This document shows, piece after piece, positions 42,544 to 51,632 of a stretch of 51,632 nucleotides of DNA. A model generated the notes under the pieces. The model saw nothing but the letters and a program-made list of their open reading frames with translations. It searched no databases and was not told where the DNA came from. The translations under genes and the position numbers were made by a program. Numbering within the stretch: the stretch's first letter is position 1; the number at the start of each line of letters is the position of its first letter. This DNA comes from Actinophytocola sp. (GTDB lineage Bacteria > Actinomycetota > Actinomycetes > Mycobacteriales > Pseudonocardiaceae), in the NCBI RefSeq assembly GCF_009379765.1, contig NZ_WHTD01000043.1, positions 1 to 51,632 of the forward strand, given 5' to 3'.

Positions 42544-43233
42544 GTGATCCGGCTCGAGCACGTATCGAAGGTGTACAAGACCTCCACGCGACCCGCGTTG
42601 GAGAACGTGTCCGTCGAGATGGACAAGGGTGAGTTCGTCTTCCTCATCGGCGCGTCCGGCTCCGGGAAGTCCACCTTCCTGCGCCTGCTGCTGCGCGAGG
42701 AGGTGCCCTCCAAGGGCCGGGTGTACGTGGCGAACTTCGACGTGGCTCGCATGGCCCGGCGCCGGGTCCCCCGCCTGCGCCAGTCCATCGGCTGCGTGTT
42801 CCAGGACTTCCGGCTGCTGAACAACAAGACCGTCCACGAGAACGTGGCGTTCGCGCTCGAGGTCATCGGCAAGCCGCGCAACACCATCCGCAAGGTGGTG
42901 CCCGAGGTGCTGGAGCTGGTCGGCCTGGATGGCAAGTCGGCGCGCATGCCGCACGAGCTCTCCGGCGGTGAGCAGCAGCGGGTGGCCATCGCCCGCGCGT
43001 TCGTCAACCGGCCGCTGATGCTGCTGGCCGACGAGCCGACCGGAAACCTCGACCCGGACACCAGCCAGGACATCATGTTGCTGCTGGAGCGGATCAACCG
43101 CACCGGCACGACGGTGCTGATGGCCACGCACGACCACTCGATCGTCGACTCGATGCGCCGCCGTGTCGTCGAGCTCGATCTCGGGCAGGTCGTCCGTGAT
43201 GACTCACGCGGTGTATACGGCGTCGGCCGTTAG
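42544..43233 (+). CDS. ftsE: cell division ATP-binding protein FtsE
   Basis: FtsE is the ATPase of the FtsEX complex that activates septal peptidoglycan hydrolases. The 229-residue protein has GASGSGKST (Walker A), a Q-loop in [24 protein letters not shown] (signature), [11 protein letters not shown] (Walker B) and the H-loop His in [10 protein letters not shown]. It starts at GTG 42544 and precedes ftsX by 54 bases. Confidence 0.95.
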   Translation: MIRLEHVSKVYKTSTRPALENVSVEMDKGEFVFLIGASGSGKSTFLRLLLREEVPSKGRVYVANFDVARMARRRVPRLRQSIGCVFQDFRLLNNKTVHENVAFALEVIGKPRNTIRKVVPEVLELVGLDGKSARMPHELSGGEQQRVAIARAFVNRPLMLLADEPTGNLDPDTSQDIMLLLERINRTGTTVLMATHDHSIVDSMRRRVVELDLGQVVRDDSRGVYGVGR

Positions 43234-43287
43234 CATCCCGACCGCCGCCACCCCCGACCGCCGAAACCCCGAGGACTACATCCCCCG

Positions 43288-44190
43288 ATGCGTGCCAGCT
43301 TCGTGTTCAGTGAGGTCCTGACCGGCCTCCGGCGCAACGTGACGATGACCGTCGCGATGATCCTCACGACAATGATCTCGCTCGCCCTGCTGGGCGGTGG
43401 CCTCCTCGTCGTCCGGATGATCGACAAGACCCAGGCGGTGTACGAGGAAGAAGTCGACGTCAACGTCAATCTCACCGACGACATCAGCGCCAACGACAAG
43501 ACCTGCTCCCAGGAGCTCTGCACCGGCCTGCGCGAGCGCCTGGAGAACGACCCGGCGGTCGTGTCGGTCGGCTTCGAGAGCCGCGACCAGGCCCTCGTGC
43601 GATTCAAGCGGATCTTCGAGGCCCAGCCGGAGTTGCTCAAGCTCGTCCGGGCCTCGTCGCTGCCGGCGTCGTTCAACGTCCGCCTGGTGAACCCCGACCG
43701 TCCCGAGGTGATCACCCAGACCTACGCGGGCAGTGTCGGCGTCGACTCGATCGTCGACGAGAGCGAGTTCCTCGAACGCCTGTTCAACGCGTTCAACGGC
43801 GTGCGGAACCTGACCTTCGCCATCGCGCTGGTCCAGGCGGTCGCGGCGCTGCTGCTGATCTCCAACACCGTCCAGGTGTCCGCGTTCACCCGGCGCACCG
43901 AGGTCAACATCATGCGGCTGGTCGGCGCGACCCGCTGGTACACGCAGCTACCGTTCCTCTTGGAGGCGGTGGTCGCCGGCGTGATAGGCGCGGTGCTCGC
44001 CATCGGGCTGCTGGTGGGCGCCAAGGTGTGGTTCCTCGACACCGTCCTCGGCGGAGTCTTCGCGTCCGGGGTGCTCAGCCCCATCGACGGGCTCGACATC
44101 CTGCTGGTCTCCCCATGGCTGTTGCTGACCTCGATCGGCATCTCCGCGATCACCGGCTACGTGACGCTGCGCCTGTACGTGCGGCAATAA
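43288..44190 (+). CDS. ftsX: cell division membrane protein FtsX
   Basis: FtsX is the membrane partner of FtsE and passes its signal to cell-wall hydrolases. The 300-residue protein has the MRASFVFSEVLTGLRRNVTM head, a first membrane segment near residues 20-45, an extracytoplasmic domain (about 45-165) with two Cys in KTCSQELCTG, and three C-terminal membrane segments. It forms one unit with ftsE and probably with smpB, 30 bases downstream. Confidence 0.94.
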   Translation: MRASFVFSEVLTGLRRNVTMTVAMILTTMISLALLGGGLLVVRMIDKTQAVYEEEVDVNVNLTDDISANDKTCSQELCTGLRERLENDPAVVSVGFESRDQALVRFKRIFEAQPELLKLVRASSLPASFNVRLVNPDRPEVITQTYAGSVGVDSIVDESEFLERLFNAFNGVRNLTFAIALVQAVAALLLISNTVQVSAFTRRTEVNIMRLVGATRWYTQLPFLLEAVVAGVIGAVLAIGLLVGAKVWFLDTVLGGVFASGVLSPIDGLDILLVSPWLLLTSIGISAITGYVTLRLYVRQ

Positions 44191-44220
44191 CGGTGTGCGC
44201 GGGCACGTAGAGTTGTCGGC

Positions 44221-44697
44221 ATGTCCAAGGAACGTGGTCACAAGGTCATCGTGTCGAACCGCAAGGCGCGGCACGACTACACGATCCTGGACACCTACGA
44301 GGCCGGGATCGCGCTCGTGGGCACCGAGGTGAAGTCGTTGCGTGAGGGGCGGGCGTCCCTTGTGGACGCCTTCGCCACGGTCGACGGCGGCGAGGTGTGG
44401 TTGCGCAACCTCCACATCCCGGAGTACGTGCTCGGCACGTGGACCAACCACACGCCGCGGCGTACCCGCAAGCTGTTGCTGCACAAGGGCGAGATCCTGC
44501 GGCTCATCGGCAAGACCCGGGAGAGTGGCCTCTCGCTGGTGCCGCTGTCGATGTACTTCAAGGACGGCAAGGTCAAGGTCGAGCTGGCGCTCGCGAAGGG
44601 CAAGAAGGCCTACGACAAGCGCCAGTCGCTCGCCAAGCGCGATGCCGAGCGGGAGATGACCAGGGCCGCGGGGCGGGCGGCCAAGGGCCGCTGGTGA
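44221..44697 (+). CDS. smpB: SsrA-binding protein SmpB
   Basis: SmpB carries tmRNA to stalled ribosomes. The 158-residue protein has the OB-fold landmarks: [19 protein letters not shown] at the start, [14 protein letters not shown], and the Lys/Arg-rich C-terminal tail ([19 protein letters not shown]) that enters the mRNA channel. The order ftsE-ftsX-smpB is typical of actinobacteria, and its RNA partner ssrA lies 6 kb downstream. Confidence 0.96.
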   Translation: MSKERGHKVIVSNRKARHDYTILDTYEAGIALVGTEVKSLREGRASLVDAFATVDGGEVWLRNLHIPEYVLGTWTNHTPRRTRKLLLHKGEILRLIGKTRESGLSLVPLSMYFKDGKVKVELALAKGKKAYDKRQSLAKRDAEREMTRAAGRAAKGRW

Positions 44698-45617
44698 TCG
44701 CGCCGCCGGCGTCGGACGCCGACGTCCCGCGGTTCGTCGCCGACCTCGGCCTGCCCGGGCTGGTCGACCTGCACGTGCATTTCCTGCCCGACGCGGTGCA
44801 GCGGAAGGTGTGGGCGTTCTTCGACCGGGCCGCGCAGGAGTACGGCACGGAGTGGCCGATCCAGTACCGGCTGCCGGTCGAGGAGCGGCTGGCGATCCTG
44901 CGCAAGCTCGAGGTCCGCACGTTCGCGCCGCTGGTGTACCCGCACAAGCCGGACATGGCGGCGTGGCTCACCGAGTGGGTGCTCGACTTCGCGGCGAACA
45001 CGCCCGGCGCGGTACCGACCGCGACGCTGTACCCGGAGCCCGGCGTCACCGACTACCTCGCCGCCGCGCTGGACGCCGGCGCCCGGTGTGTGAAGGCACA
45101 CGTGCATGTCGGCGCCTACGACCCGCGCTCGGAGCTGCTCGACCCGGCGTGGGGACTGCTCGCCGAGGCCGGCGTGCCGGTGGTGGTGCATTGCGGGCAC
45201 AGCCCGGTGCCGGGCGAGTTCACCGGGCTCGAGGTGTTCGGCGAGGTCCTGGCCCGTCATCCGCGGCTGCTCGCGGTGCTCGCGCATGCCGGGTCGCCCC
45301 AGTTCGACCTGGCGCTCGACCTGGTCGCCCGGTACCCGCGGGTGTACATCGACACGACGATGGTCGGCATCCCGTTCAACTGGGGCGACTCGATGCTCCC
45401 GGACGACTGGTCCGCGCGGTTGGCCGACGTGGGCAACCGGGTCGCGCTCGGGACCGACTTCCCGAACATCCCTTACGAGTACGCCGTGCAGTTGGCCGCG
45501 ATCGCCGGGTGGGCGGCCGCCGACGACCGGCTTGGCGAGCCGTTCCTGCGGGCTGTGCTGCACGACACACCCAGCCGGTTGCTCGCTGTGGGCGAACACC
45601 CAGCGGAAACATCCTGA
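44694..45617 (+). CDS. amidohydrolase family protein
   Basis: The 307-residue protein is a TIM-barrel amidohydrolase of the amidohydrolase-2 type. [11 protein letters not shown] holds the HxH metal motif, [13 protein letters not shown] a further His, and [15 protein letters not shown] the late catalytic Asp. The GTG start at 44694 overlaps the smpB stop (GTGA), so the two are translationally coupled. The frame is open further upstream within smpB, but no domain lies there. The substrate is unknown. Confidence 0.86.
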   Translation: MIAPPASDADVPRFVADLGLPGLVDLHVHFLPDAVQRKVWAFFDRAAQEYGTEWPIQYRLPVEERLAILRKLEVRTFAPLVYPHKPDMAAWLTEWVLDFAANTPGAVPTATLYPEPGVTDYLAAALDAGARCVKAHVHVGAYDPRSELLDPAWGLLAEAGVPVVVHCGHSPVPGEFTGLEVFGEVLARHPRLLAVLAHAGSPQFDLALDLVARYPRVYIDTTMVGIPFNWGDSMLPDDWSARLADVGNRVALGTDFPNIPYEYAVQLAAIAGWAAADDRLGEPFLRAVLHDTPSRLLAVGEHPAETS

Positions 45618-45628
45618 ACCATTTCCGG

Positions 45629-45649
45629 GTTGAGCTGAACAGACTCAAC
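45629..45649 (+). promoter_or_regulatory. HAIR-type HspR operator of lon
   Basis: GTTGAGC-n7-ACTCAAC matches the HAIR element CTTGAGT-n7-ACTCAAG in 11 of 14 arm positions with exact 7-base spacing. It ends 16 bases before the lon start. HspR control of lon is known in Streptomyces; control here is inferred. Confidence 0.7.
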
Positions 45650-45665
45650 TTTGGAGGGTGGAATC

Positions 45666-48047
<2,382 letters not shown>

Positions 48048-48058
48048 TCCGCTCGAAT

Positions 48059-48102
48059 CCGGACGGCGCCCGCACTCCCTGGTGGGTGGGGGCGCCGTCC
48101 GG
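48059..48102. terminator. terminator between convergent lon and regulator genes
   Basis: A perfect 13-bp stem (48059-48071 with 48090-48102) lies 12 bases after the lon stop and 7 bases after the convergent regulator gene, so it can serve both. Confidence 0.85.
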
Positions 48103-48108
48103 TCGCGA

Positions 48109-48753
48109 TCAGCCCCTGTCGAGGAACGTGAGCACCGCGCGGACCCTCCGGTGCTCCTCCGCGCTCGGCTCCATCCCCAGCTTCGAGAAGATGTTCCCGA
48201 CATGCTTCTCCACGGCGCCGTCGGACACGGTGAGCGTCTTGGCGATCGCCACGTTCGTGAGGCCCTGGGCCATCAGGCCCAGCACCTCACGCTCCCGCGG
48301 GGTCAGCACGTCGATCGGGTTACGGCGCCCGCGCGCCATCAGCTGCGCGATCACCTCCTGGTCGATACACGTGCCGCCGCCGGCGACCCGGTGCACCGCG
48401 TCCACGAACTCGGCGACGTCGGCCACCCGCTCCTTCAGCAGGTAGCCCACCCCACCCGCGCCACCGGACAGGAGCTCCACCGCGTAGCGCTCCTCGACGT
48501 ACTGGGACAGCACGAGCACCGGCAGCCCCGGCAGCTGCTCCCGCGCCCGCAGCGCGGCGCGCAGGCCCTCGTCGGTGAACGTCGGTGGCATGCGCACGTC
48601 GACGATCGCCAGGTCGGGACGGTGCTCGCTGACCGCGACCAGCAGCCCGTCACCGTCCTCGACCGCCGCAACGGTCTCGATGTTCTCGTCGGCCAGCAGT
48701 CGCTGGATCCCGGCACGCAGCAGTACGGAATCCTCCGCGATCACCACGTGCAT
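48109..48753 (-). CDS. NarL/LuxR-type response regulator
   Basis: The 214-residue protein has a receiver domain (residues 1-120) with acidic pocket EDS, phospho-acceptor Asp in LAIVDVRMP and Lys in YLLKERV. The LuxR-type DNA-binding domain (about 145-205) has DVLTPREREVLGLMAQGLTN and GAVEKHVGNIFSKL. It is the output half of a two-component pair with the kinase gene that overlaps it by 13 bases. The regulon is unknown. Confidence 0.93.
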   Translation of the reverse strand: MHVVIAEDSVLLRAGIQRLLADENIETVAAVEDGDGLLVAVSEHRPDLAIVDVRMPPTFTDEGLRAALRAREQLPGLPVLVLSQYVEERYAVELLSGGAGGVGYLLKERVADVAEFVDAVHRVAGGGTCIDQEVIAQLMARGRRNPIDVLTPREREVLGLMAQGLTNVAIAKTLTVSDGAVEKHVGNIFSKLGMEPSAEEHRRVRAVLTFLDRG

Positions 48754-49970
48754 GGCAGGTCGGCCCTGATCACTGTCGGCCCTCCGATGGGGCTCACCAC
48801 GGTCATCACGCCGTCAATCGTGGCAGCCCGGTCTGCGAGCCCGGACAGGCCTCCACCGGAACGCATCGTCGCGCCGCCCTGGCCGTCGTCGGTGATCTCG
48901 ACGATCACCAGGTCGCCGCTCGGCCGCTCCTCGCGCCAGGCGTTGACCTTGGCCTCCGTCGCGCCGGAGTGCTTGGCGATGTTCGTGAGCGACTCGCCCA
49001 CGATGAAGTACGCCGTGCTCTCCACCGCGGCCGGCGGGCGCGGGTCGATCGCCACGTGCACCTCGACCGGGATCGGGCACTTCGCCGCCAGGGAGGACAG
49101 CGCCGCGTCCAAGCCGCGATCCCCGAGCACCGCCGGGTAGATGCCCCGAGCCAGGTCACGCAGCTCGGAGACGGCCAGCTTGGCGTCGGCGTGCGCCTCG
49201 TTGATCAGCATCCGCGCCGCGTCCGGGTCGGCCGCCAGCTTGTTCTTGGCCCGGCCGAGACCCATCGCCACGGCGACGAGGCGCTGCTGGGCACCGTCGT
49301 GCAGGTCGCGCTCGATGCGCCGGCGCTCGGCCTCGGCGGCGTCCACCCCGCGCGCCCGGGATGCCTGCAGGTGCTCGGCCTTCTGCGTGAGCTGCTCGTT
49401 GGTGTTGGGTCCGAGCAGCGCCTTGGCCAGCATGACGTGCAGCGCCGCGATGACCGGCAGTACGAACAGGCCGACCGGCAGGATCACGATGCCGACGATG
49501 GCGAGCGGAAGCTCGAAGACGTGCAGCGGGAACGAGAGCATCAGGTAGGCGATGTTGCGCCACATCTGCGGATTGATCAGCCGGTTGAGGTAGCGGCGCC
49601 AGAACGAGCCCGTGCGGTCGAGCTCGATCTGCGGGGTCGGGATGTCGACCTTGAGCGTGCGGCGGATCAGCCGGCGGTTGGCCCCGGCGAACCCGGAGAC
49701 GACCTTGGTGAGCACCAGCAGCACCGCGAGCCCTATCCACACGATCAGCGTGCTGACGCCCACCGAGAACAGCGTGACGATGAGGACGAAGGACAGCACG
49801 CTGACGGGGAAGCCCGCCAGCATGAAGCCCGCGGCGCGGAAGCCTCGCCGGACCATGGTGGGGCCGGGCTCGTCGTCGACAGTGCTCACCGGTGGGGATG
49901 CCACAGTGACAGCATCCCCGGTGGGCGAACCGGGCACCAGGTAGAGGGGTGCCGGCTCGGGGCTGGTCAT
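48741..49970 (-). CDS. NarL-type sensor histidine kinase
   Basis: The 409-residue protein has two pairs of membrane segments in an N-terminal 'Sensor' domain (about residues 40-190), then the dimerisation helix with phospho-acceptor His (RRIERDLHDGAQQRLVAVAM) and a C-terminal HATPase domain (ESLTNIAKHSGA, ITDDGQGGA, GGLSGLADR). ATG 49970 overlaps the stop of the upstream sensor gene (ATGA), and its end overlaps the response regulator. The three genes form one operon. The signal is unknown, but the membrane-embedded sensor suggests an envelope or membrane stimulus. Confidence 0.92.
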   Translation of the reverse strand: MTSPEPAPLYLVPGSPTGDAVTVASPPVSTVDDEPGPTMVRRGFRAAGFMLAGFPVSVLSFVLIVTLFSVGVSTLIVWIGLAVLLVLTKVVSGFAGANRRLIRRTLKVDIPTPQIELDRTGSFWRRYLNRLINPQMWRNIAYLMLSFPLHVFELPLAIVGIVILPVGLFVLPVIAALHVMLAKALLGPNTNEQLTQKAEHLQASRARGVDAAEAERRRIERDLHDGAQQRLVAVAMGLGRAKNKLAADPDAARMLINEAHADAKLAVSELRDLARGIYPAVLGDRGLDAALSSLAAKCPIPVEVHVAIDPRPPAAVESTAYFIVGESLTNIAKHSGATEAKVNAWREERPSGDLVIVEITDDGQGGATMRSGGGLSGLADRAATIDGVMTVVSPIGGPTVIRADLPCTW

Positions 49971-50686
49971 CTCGACACCGGCCGGTAGCTCATCTGCGTC
50001 GTGTGCGGCCACTCGGTGCTCCAGTCGATCGCGCCGGCGGTGTTCAGTGCCTCCAGCTTGGAGATGCGGCGCTCGCTCGGGCCGAGCAGGGCACGGGCGT
50101 AGCGGGCGTGCAGGATGCCGAGAGACCTGGTGAGCGCGATGGTGATGGCCAGGACAAGCACGCCGAGCGCGGCCCAGGGGAGGGTCTCCGGCCACGAGCC
50201 GACGTTGAACACGGGCTGGTCCCACACCACCGGGCGCCACGCGTCGGGCATCCAGCTCCAGTAGACCGGGAGCAGTGTGAGCCACAGGCTCGTGGCCCAG
50301 AAGCTGACCATCAGCGTGAACTCGGCGATGCCGATGGGCATCAGCAGGACGCAGTAGGCCATGTCCTTCCAGGTGGCCGGGTCCTTGATGCGGGTGCCCC
50401 AGCGCTTGCCGCCGCCCTCGGGCATCGGCCGGTACGGCGAGGCGATGTAGGTGCCTAGCATGGCGTGCACGCGGGCGCGCTCGACCTGGGCGAACCCGCG
50501 CCAGACGAGCATCGAGACGGCCAAGACCGCCAGCCCGACCCAGATGACGGCCGTGCCCGCGCCGACGGACACCGAGGTGACGACGAACACGAACGAAGCG
50601 ATGCCGATGGGCAGGTTCATCACCAGGTAGGCGAGCGAGCCAAGCAGGGTGGGGTTCGGGCGGGTGCCGTCGCGCTCGGTGGTCAT
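49967..50686 (-). CDS. stand-alone membrane sensor-domain protein
   Basis: The 239-residue protein has four or more membrane segments and no kinase domain. It resembles the sensor part of the kinase encoded next: GIASFVFVVTSVSVGAGTAV against SVLSFVLIVTLFSVGVSTLI, and DPATWKDMAYCVLLMPIGI against NPQMWRNIAYLMLSFPLHV. ATG 50686 (MTTERDGTRP) has AAGGAG 8 bases upstream; longer frames are not supported. It is the first gene of the operon and may be an accessory sensor that pairs with the kinase. Confidence 0.85.
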   Translation of the reverse strand: MTTERDGTRPNPTLLGSLAYLVMNLPIGIASFVFVVTSVSVGAGTAVIWVGLAVLAVSMLVWRGFAQVERARVHAMLGTYIASPYRPMPEGGGKRWGTRIKDPATWKDMAYCVLLMPIGIAEFTLMVSFWATSLWLTLLPVYWSWMPDAWRPVVWDQPVFNVGSWPETLPWAALGVLVLAITIALTRSLGILHARYARALLGPSERRISKLEALNTAGAIDWSTEWPHTTQMSYRPVSR

Positions 50687-50876
50687 CGGAAGTCTCCTTC
50701 GGTTTCTGTCGCGAGACCAGGATCGCCTGGCGGGAGGGGTGGCGGCCATGGGGCACACCGCCGAGTTGGGGGTGGGGTTATCCCTACCTTTTGCCGAGGT
50801 TTGCCGCAGACGGCGGAACCGGGATGATCCCGACGGGCATCGGCGTTATGCTTGACGGGCGAAGTGCCCATGATCA

Positions 50877-51247
50877 GGGGGTGAACGGTTTCGACTCTGG
50901 ACGTTGCTTCAGGGGAAGCGTGCAGGTGCAGGCGGATGGCCACCTCAAGCGTCGCCGCAAACCAATATGCGCCAAGGTTAATTCCCAGCGCGACGTCGCT
51001 CTCGCTGCCTAAGCCAGAGTGATGTCTGTCGGCCCGGGGTCGCCTCCGACCCGGTTCGCCGGCATCAGCTAGGAGGCTCACCGCCGCGGGTTGGCCGCGG
51101 ACCTACGGCGGGACATTTACAGCGGCTGGGCCCGTCACACCGGCTTGTTCATGTGACCGGCGGGGCCGAGTAGAGGCACAGTGAACTGCGCACGGAGAAG
51201 CCCTGGAAAGGCGGCAGAGGACCCGGGTTCGATTCCCGGCACCTCCA
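50877..51247 (+). ncRNA. ssrA: transfer-messenger RNA
   Basis: tmRNA rescues stalled ribosomes with SmpB. GGGGGTG (50877-50883) pairs with CACCTCC (51240-51246) as the acceptor stem. GTGAACGGTTTCGAC is the classical 5' part, and GGGTTCGATTCCC is the T arm. The tag frame is GCC at 50971 to TAA at 51010-51012, encoding AKVNSQRDVALAA, which ends in the LAA protease signal and resembles the mycobacterial tag. The terminal CCA is not encoded. Confidence 0.95.
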
Positions 51248-51251
51248 CTCG

Positions 51252-51290
51252 GCCGGCGAGTGCTCGCGGAGAGCGCTCGCCGGCTCGTTT
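51252..51290 (+). terminator. intrinsic terminator of ssrA
   Basis: A 9-bp stem (GCCGGCGAG with CTCGCCGGC, 51252-51260 and 51276-51284) is followed by TCGTTTT, 5 bases after the tmRNA end. Confidence 0.85.
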
Positions 51291-51384
51291 TCGGATCACG
51301 TTGGGGGGCCGAGCCCCCCAAACCCCCACGGTGCGAGCTCCTCCGGACCCGGCTCGGTGCTGTTGGGCATTGACCAGCTGGGTC

Positions 51385-51509
51385 CTCGCCTTCGGCTTCG
51401 GGACTGCTCGCCTTCGGCTTCGGGACTGCTCGCCTTCGGCTTCGGGACTGCTCGCCTTCGGCTTCGGGACTGCTCGCCTTCGGCTTCGGGACTGCTCGCC
51501 TTCGGCTTC
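51385..51509. repeat. 22-bp tandem repeat array
   Basis: The unit CTCGCCTTCGGCTTCGGGAC plus TG starts at 51385, 51407, 51429, 51451, 51473 and 51495. There are five full copies and a sixth partial one, essentially identical. The unit is not a multiple of three, so it is not a conserved peptide repeat, although a minus-strand frame runs through it. No gene is supported from 51291 to the window end. Confidence 0.92.
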
Positions 51510-51528
51510 TGTCCATGGCCATGACAAA

Positions 51529-51576
51529 GTCCTCGCGTGTGGCCAGGTCGAGGTCCTCGCTGGTGGCCAGGTGAAA
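51529..51576. repeat. two diverged tandem copies of a 24-bp repeat
   Basis: Two neighbouring 24-bp units (51529-51552 and 51553-51576) both start GTCCTCGC and share GTGGCCAGGT; a third GTCC follows. They lie 19 bp after the 22-bp array. Confidence 0.7.
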
Positions 51577-51632
51577 GTCCCCATCCCTCGTTCGTCGTGT
51601 CTGCCGGGAGCGTGAGGCCTGGGCGGTGACGG

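Noticed and set aside
51385..51509. CRISPR array
   Set aside because: The 22-bp units are contiguous with no unique spacers, and no cas genes are in the window.
51135..51584. Minus-strand open frame of about 150 codons rich in Arg, Pro, Ser and Glu
   Set aside because: It is produced by the 22-bp tandem repeat and runs into the tmRNA gene. It has no ribosome site or domain.

Overview
The window is chromosomal DNA from a high-GC actinobacterium, most likely of the order Pseudonocardiales. It has many GTG starts, an Lsr2, a WhiB7, a PadR and a DUF742 protein, and three blocks of genes whose order matches conserved mycobacterial neighbourhoods. The species cannot be named from sequence alone.

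Layout. (1) 1-178: the 5S rRNA that ends an rRNA operon, and its terminator. (2) 205-7289: an alpha/beta hydrolase, a GNAT acetyltransferase, a class I amidotransferase, glnE, a hotdog thioesterase, an NTF2-like protein and a divergent TetR regulator. (3) 7372-16917: a 9.5-kb defence island of visibly lower GC between glnE and glnA. One leftward operon carries a HEPN/Abi-type gene, an HTH-methyltransferase with a specificity-like tail, and complete hsdM, hsdS and hsdR genes of a type I restriction system. A 15-bp direct repeat bounds the island, and one copy is the last codons of glnA. A second pair of 22-bp repeats lies just inside. No integrase is visible. (4) 16905-19749: glnA with a GlnR-like operator, an RDD membrane protein and a DUF4191 protein. 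(5) 19835-23084: uvrD2, then whiB7 behind a long attenuator leader (promoter, 76-codon upstream ORF, hairpin and strong intrinsic terminator), and a small translationally coupled gene. (6) 23346-26369: accessory genes, namely a DUF742 protein with a probable frameshift, a methyltransferase, a zinc-ribbon protein and an AbiEi-like protein. (7) 26471-35801: the conserved block ABC1 kinase, ThiF-like, YgjP-like metallopeptidase, DUF2342 metalloprotease, PDZ-Lon protease, PPA1309 family and UPF0182 membrane protein. (8) 36135-41239: lsr2, a MarR/oxidoreductase pair, the initiator tRNA, an FAD-linked oxidase and a PadR regulator. (9) 41290-51290: prfB, ftsE, ftsX, smpB, an amidohydrolase, lon behind an HspR-type operator, a sensor/kinase/response-regulator operon and tmRNA (ssrA). 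A 22-bp tandem repeat array follows.

How the parts work together. GlnE (adenylyltransferase) and GlnA (which has the adenylylation tyrosine) are a regulator-target pair, now separated by the island. SmpB and tmRNA are the two halves of trans-translation, and Lon is a protease for damaged proteins. WhiB7 and its leader form an antibiotic-inducible resistance switch. The island holds the most promising candidate for an undescribed system: a putative HEPN RNase and a self-contained HTH-methyltransferase in one operon with a full type I restriction system, on a short element with repeat ends but no recombinase of its own.
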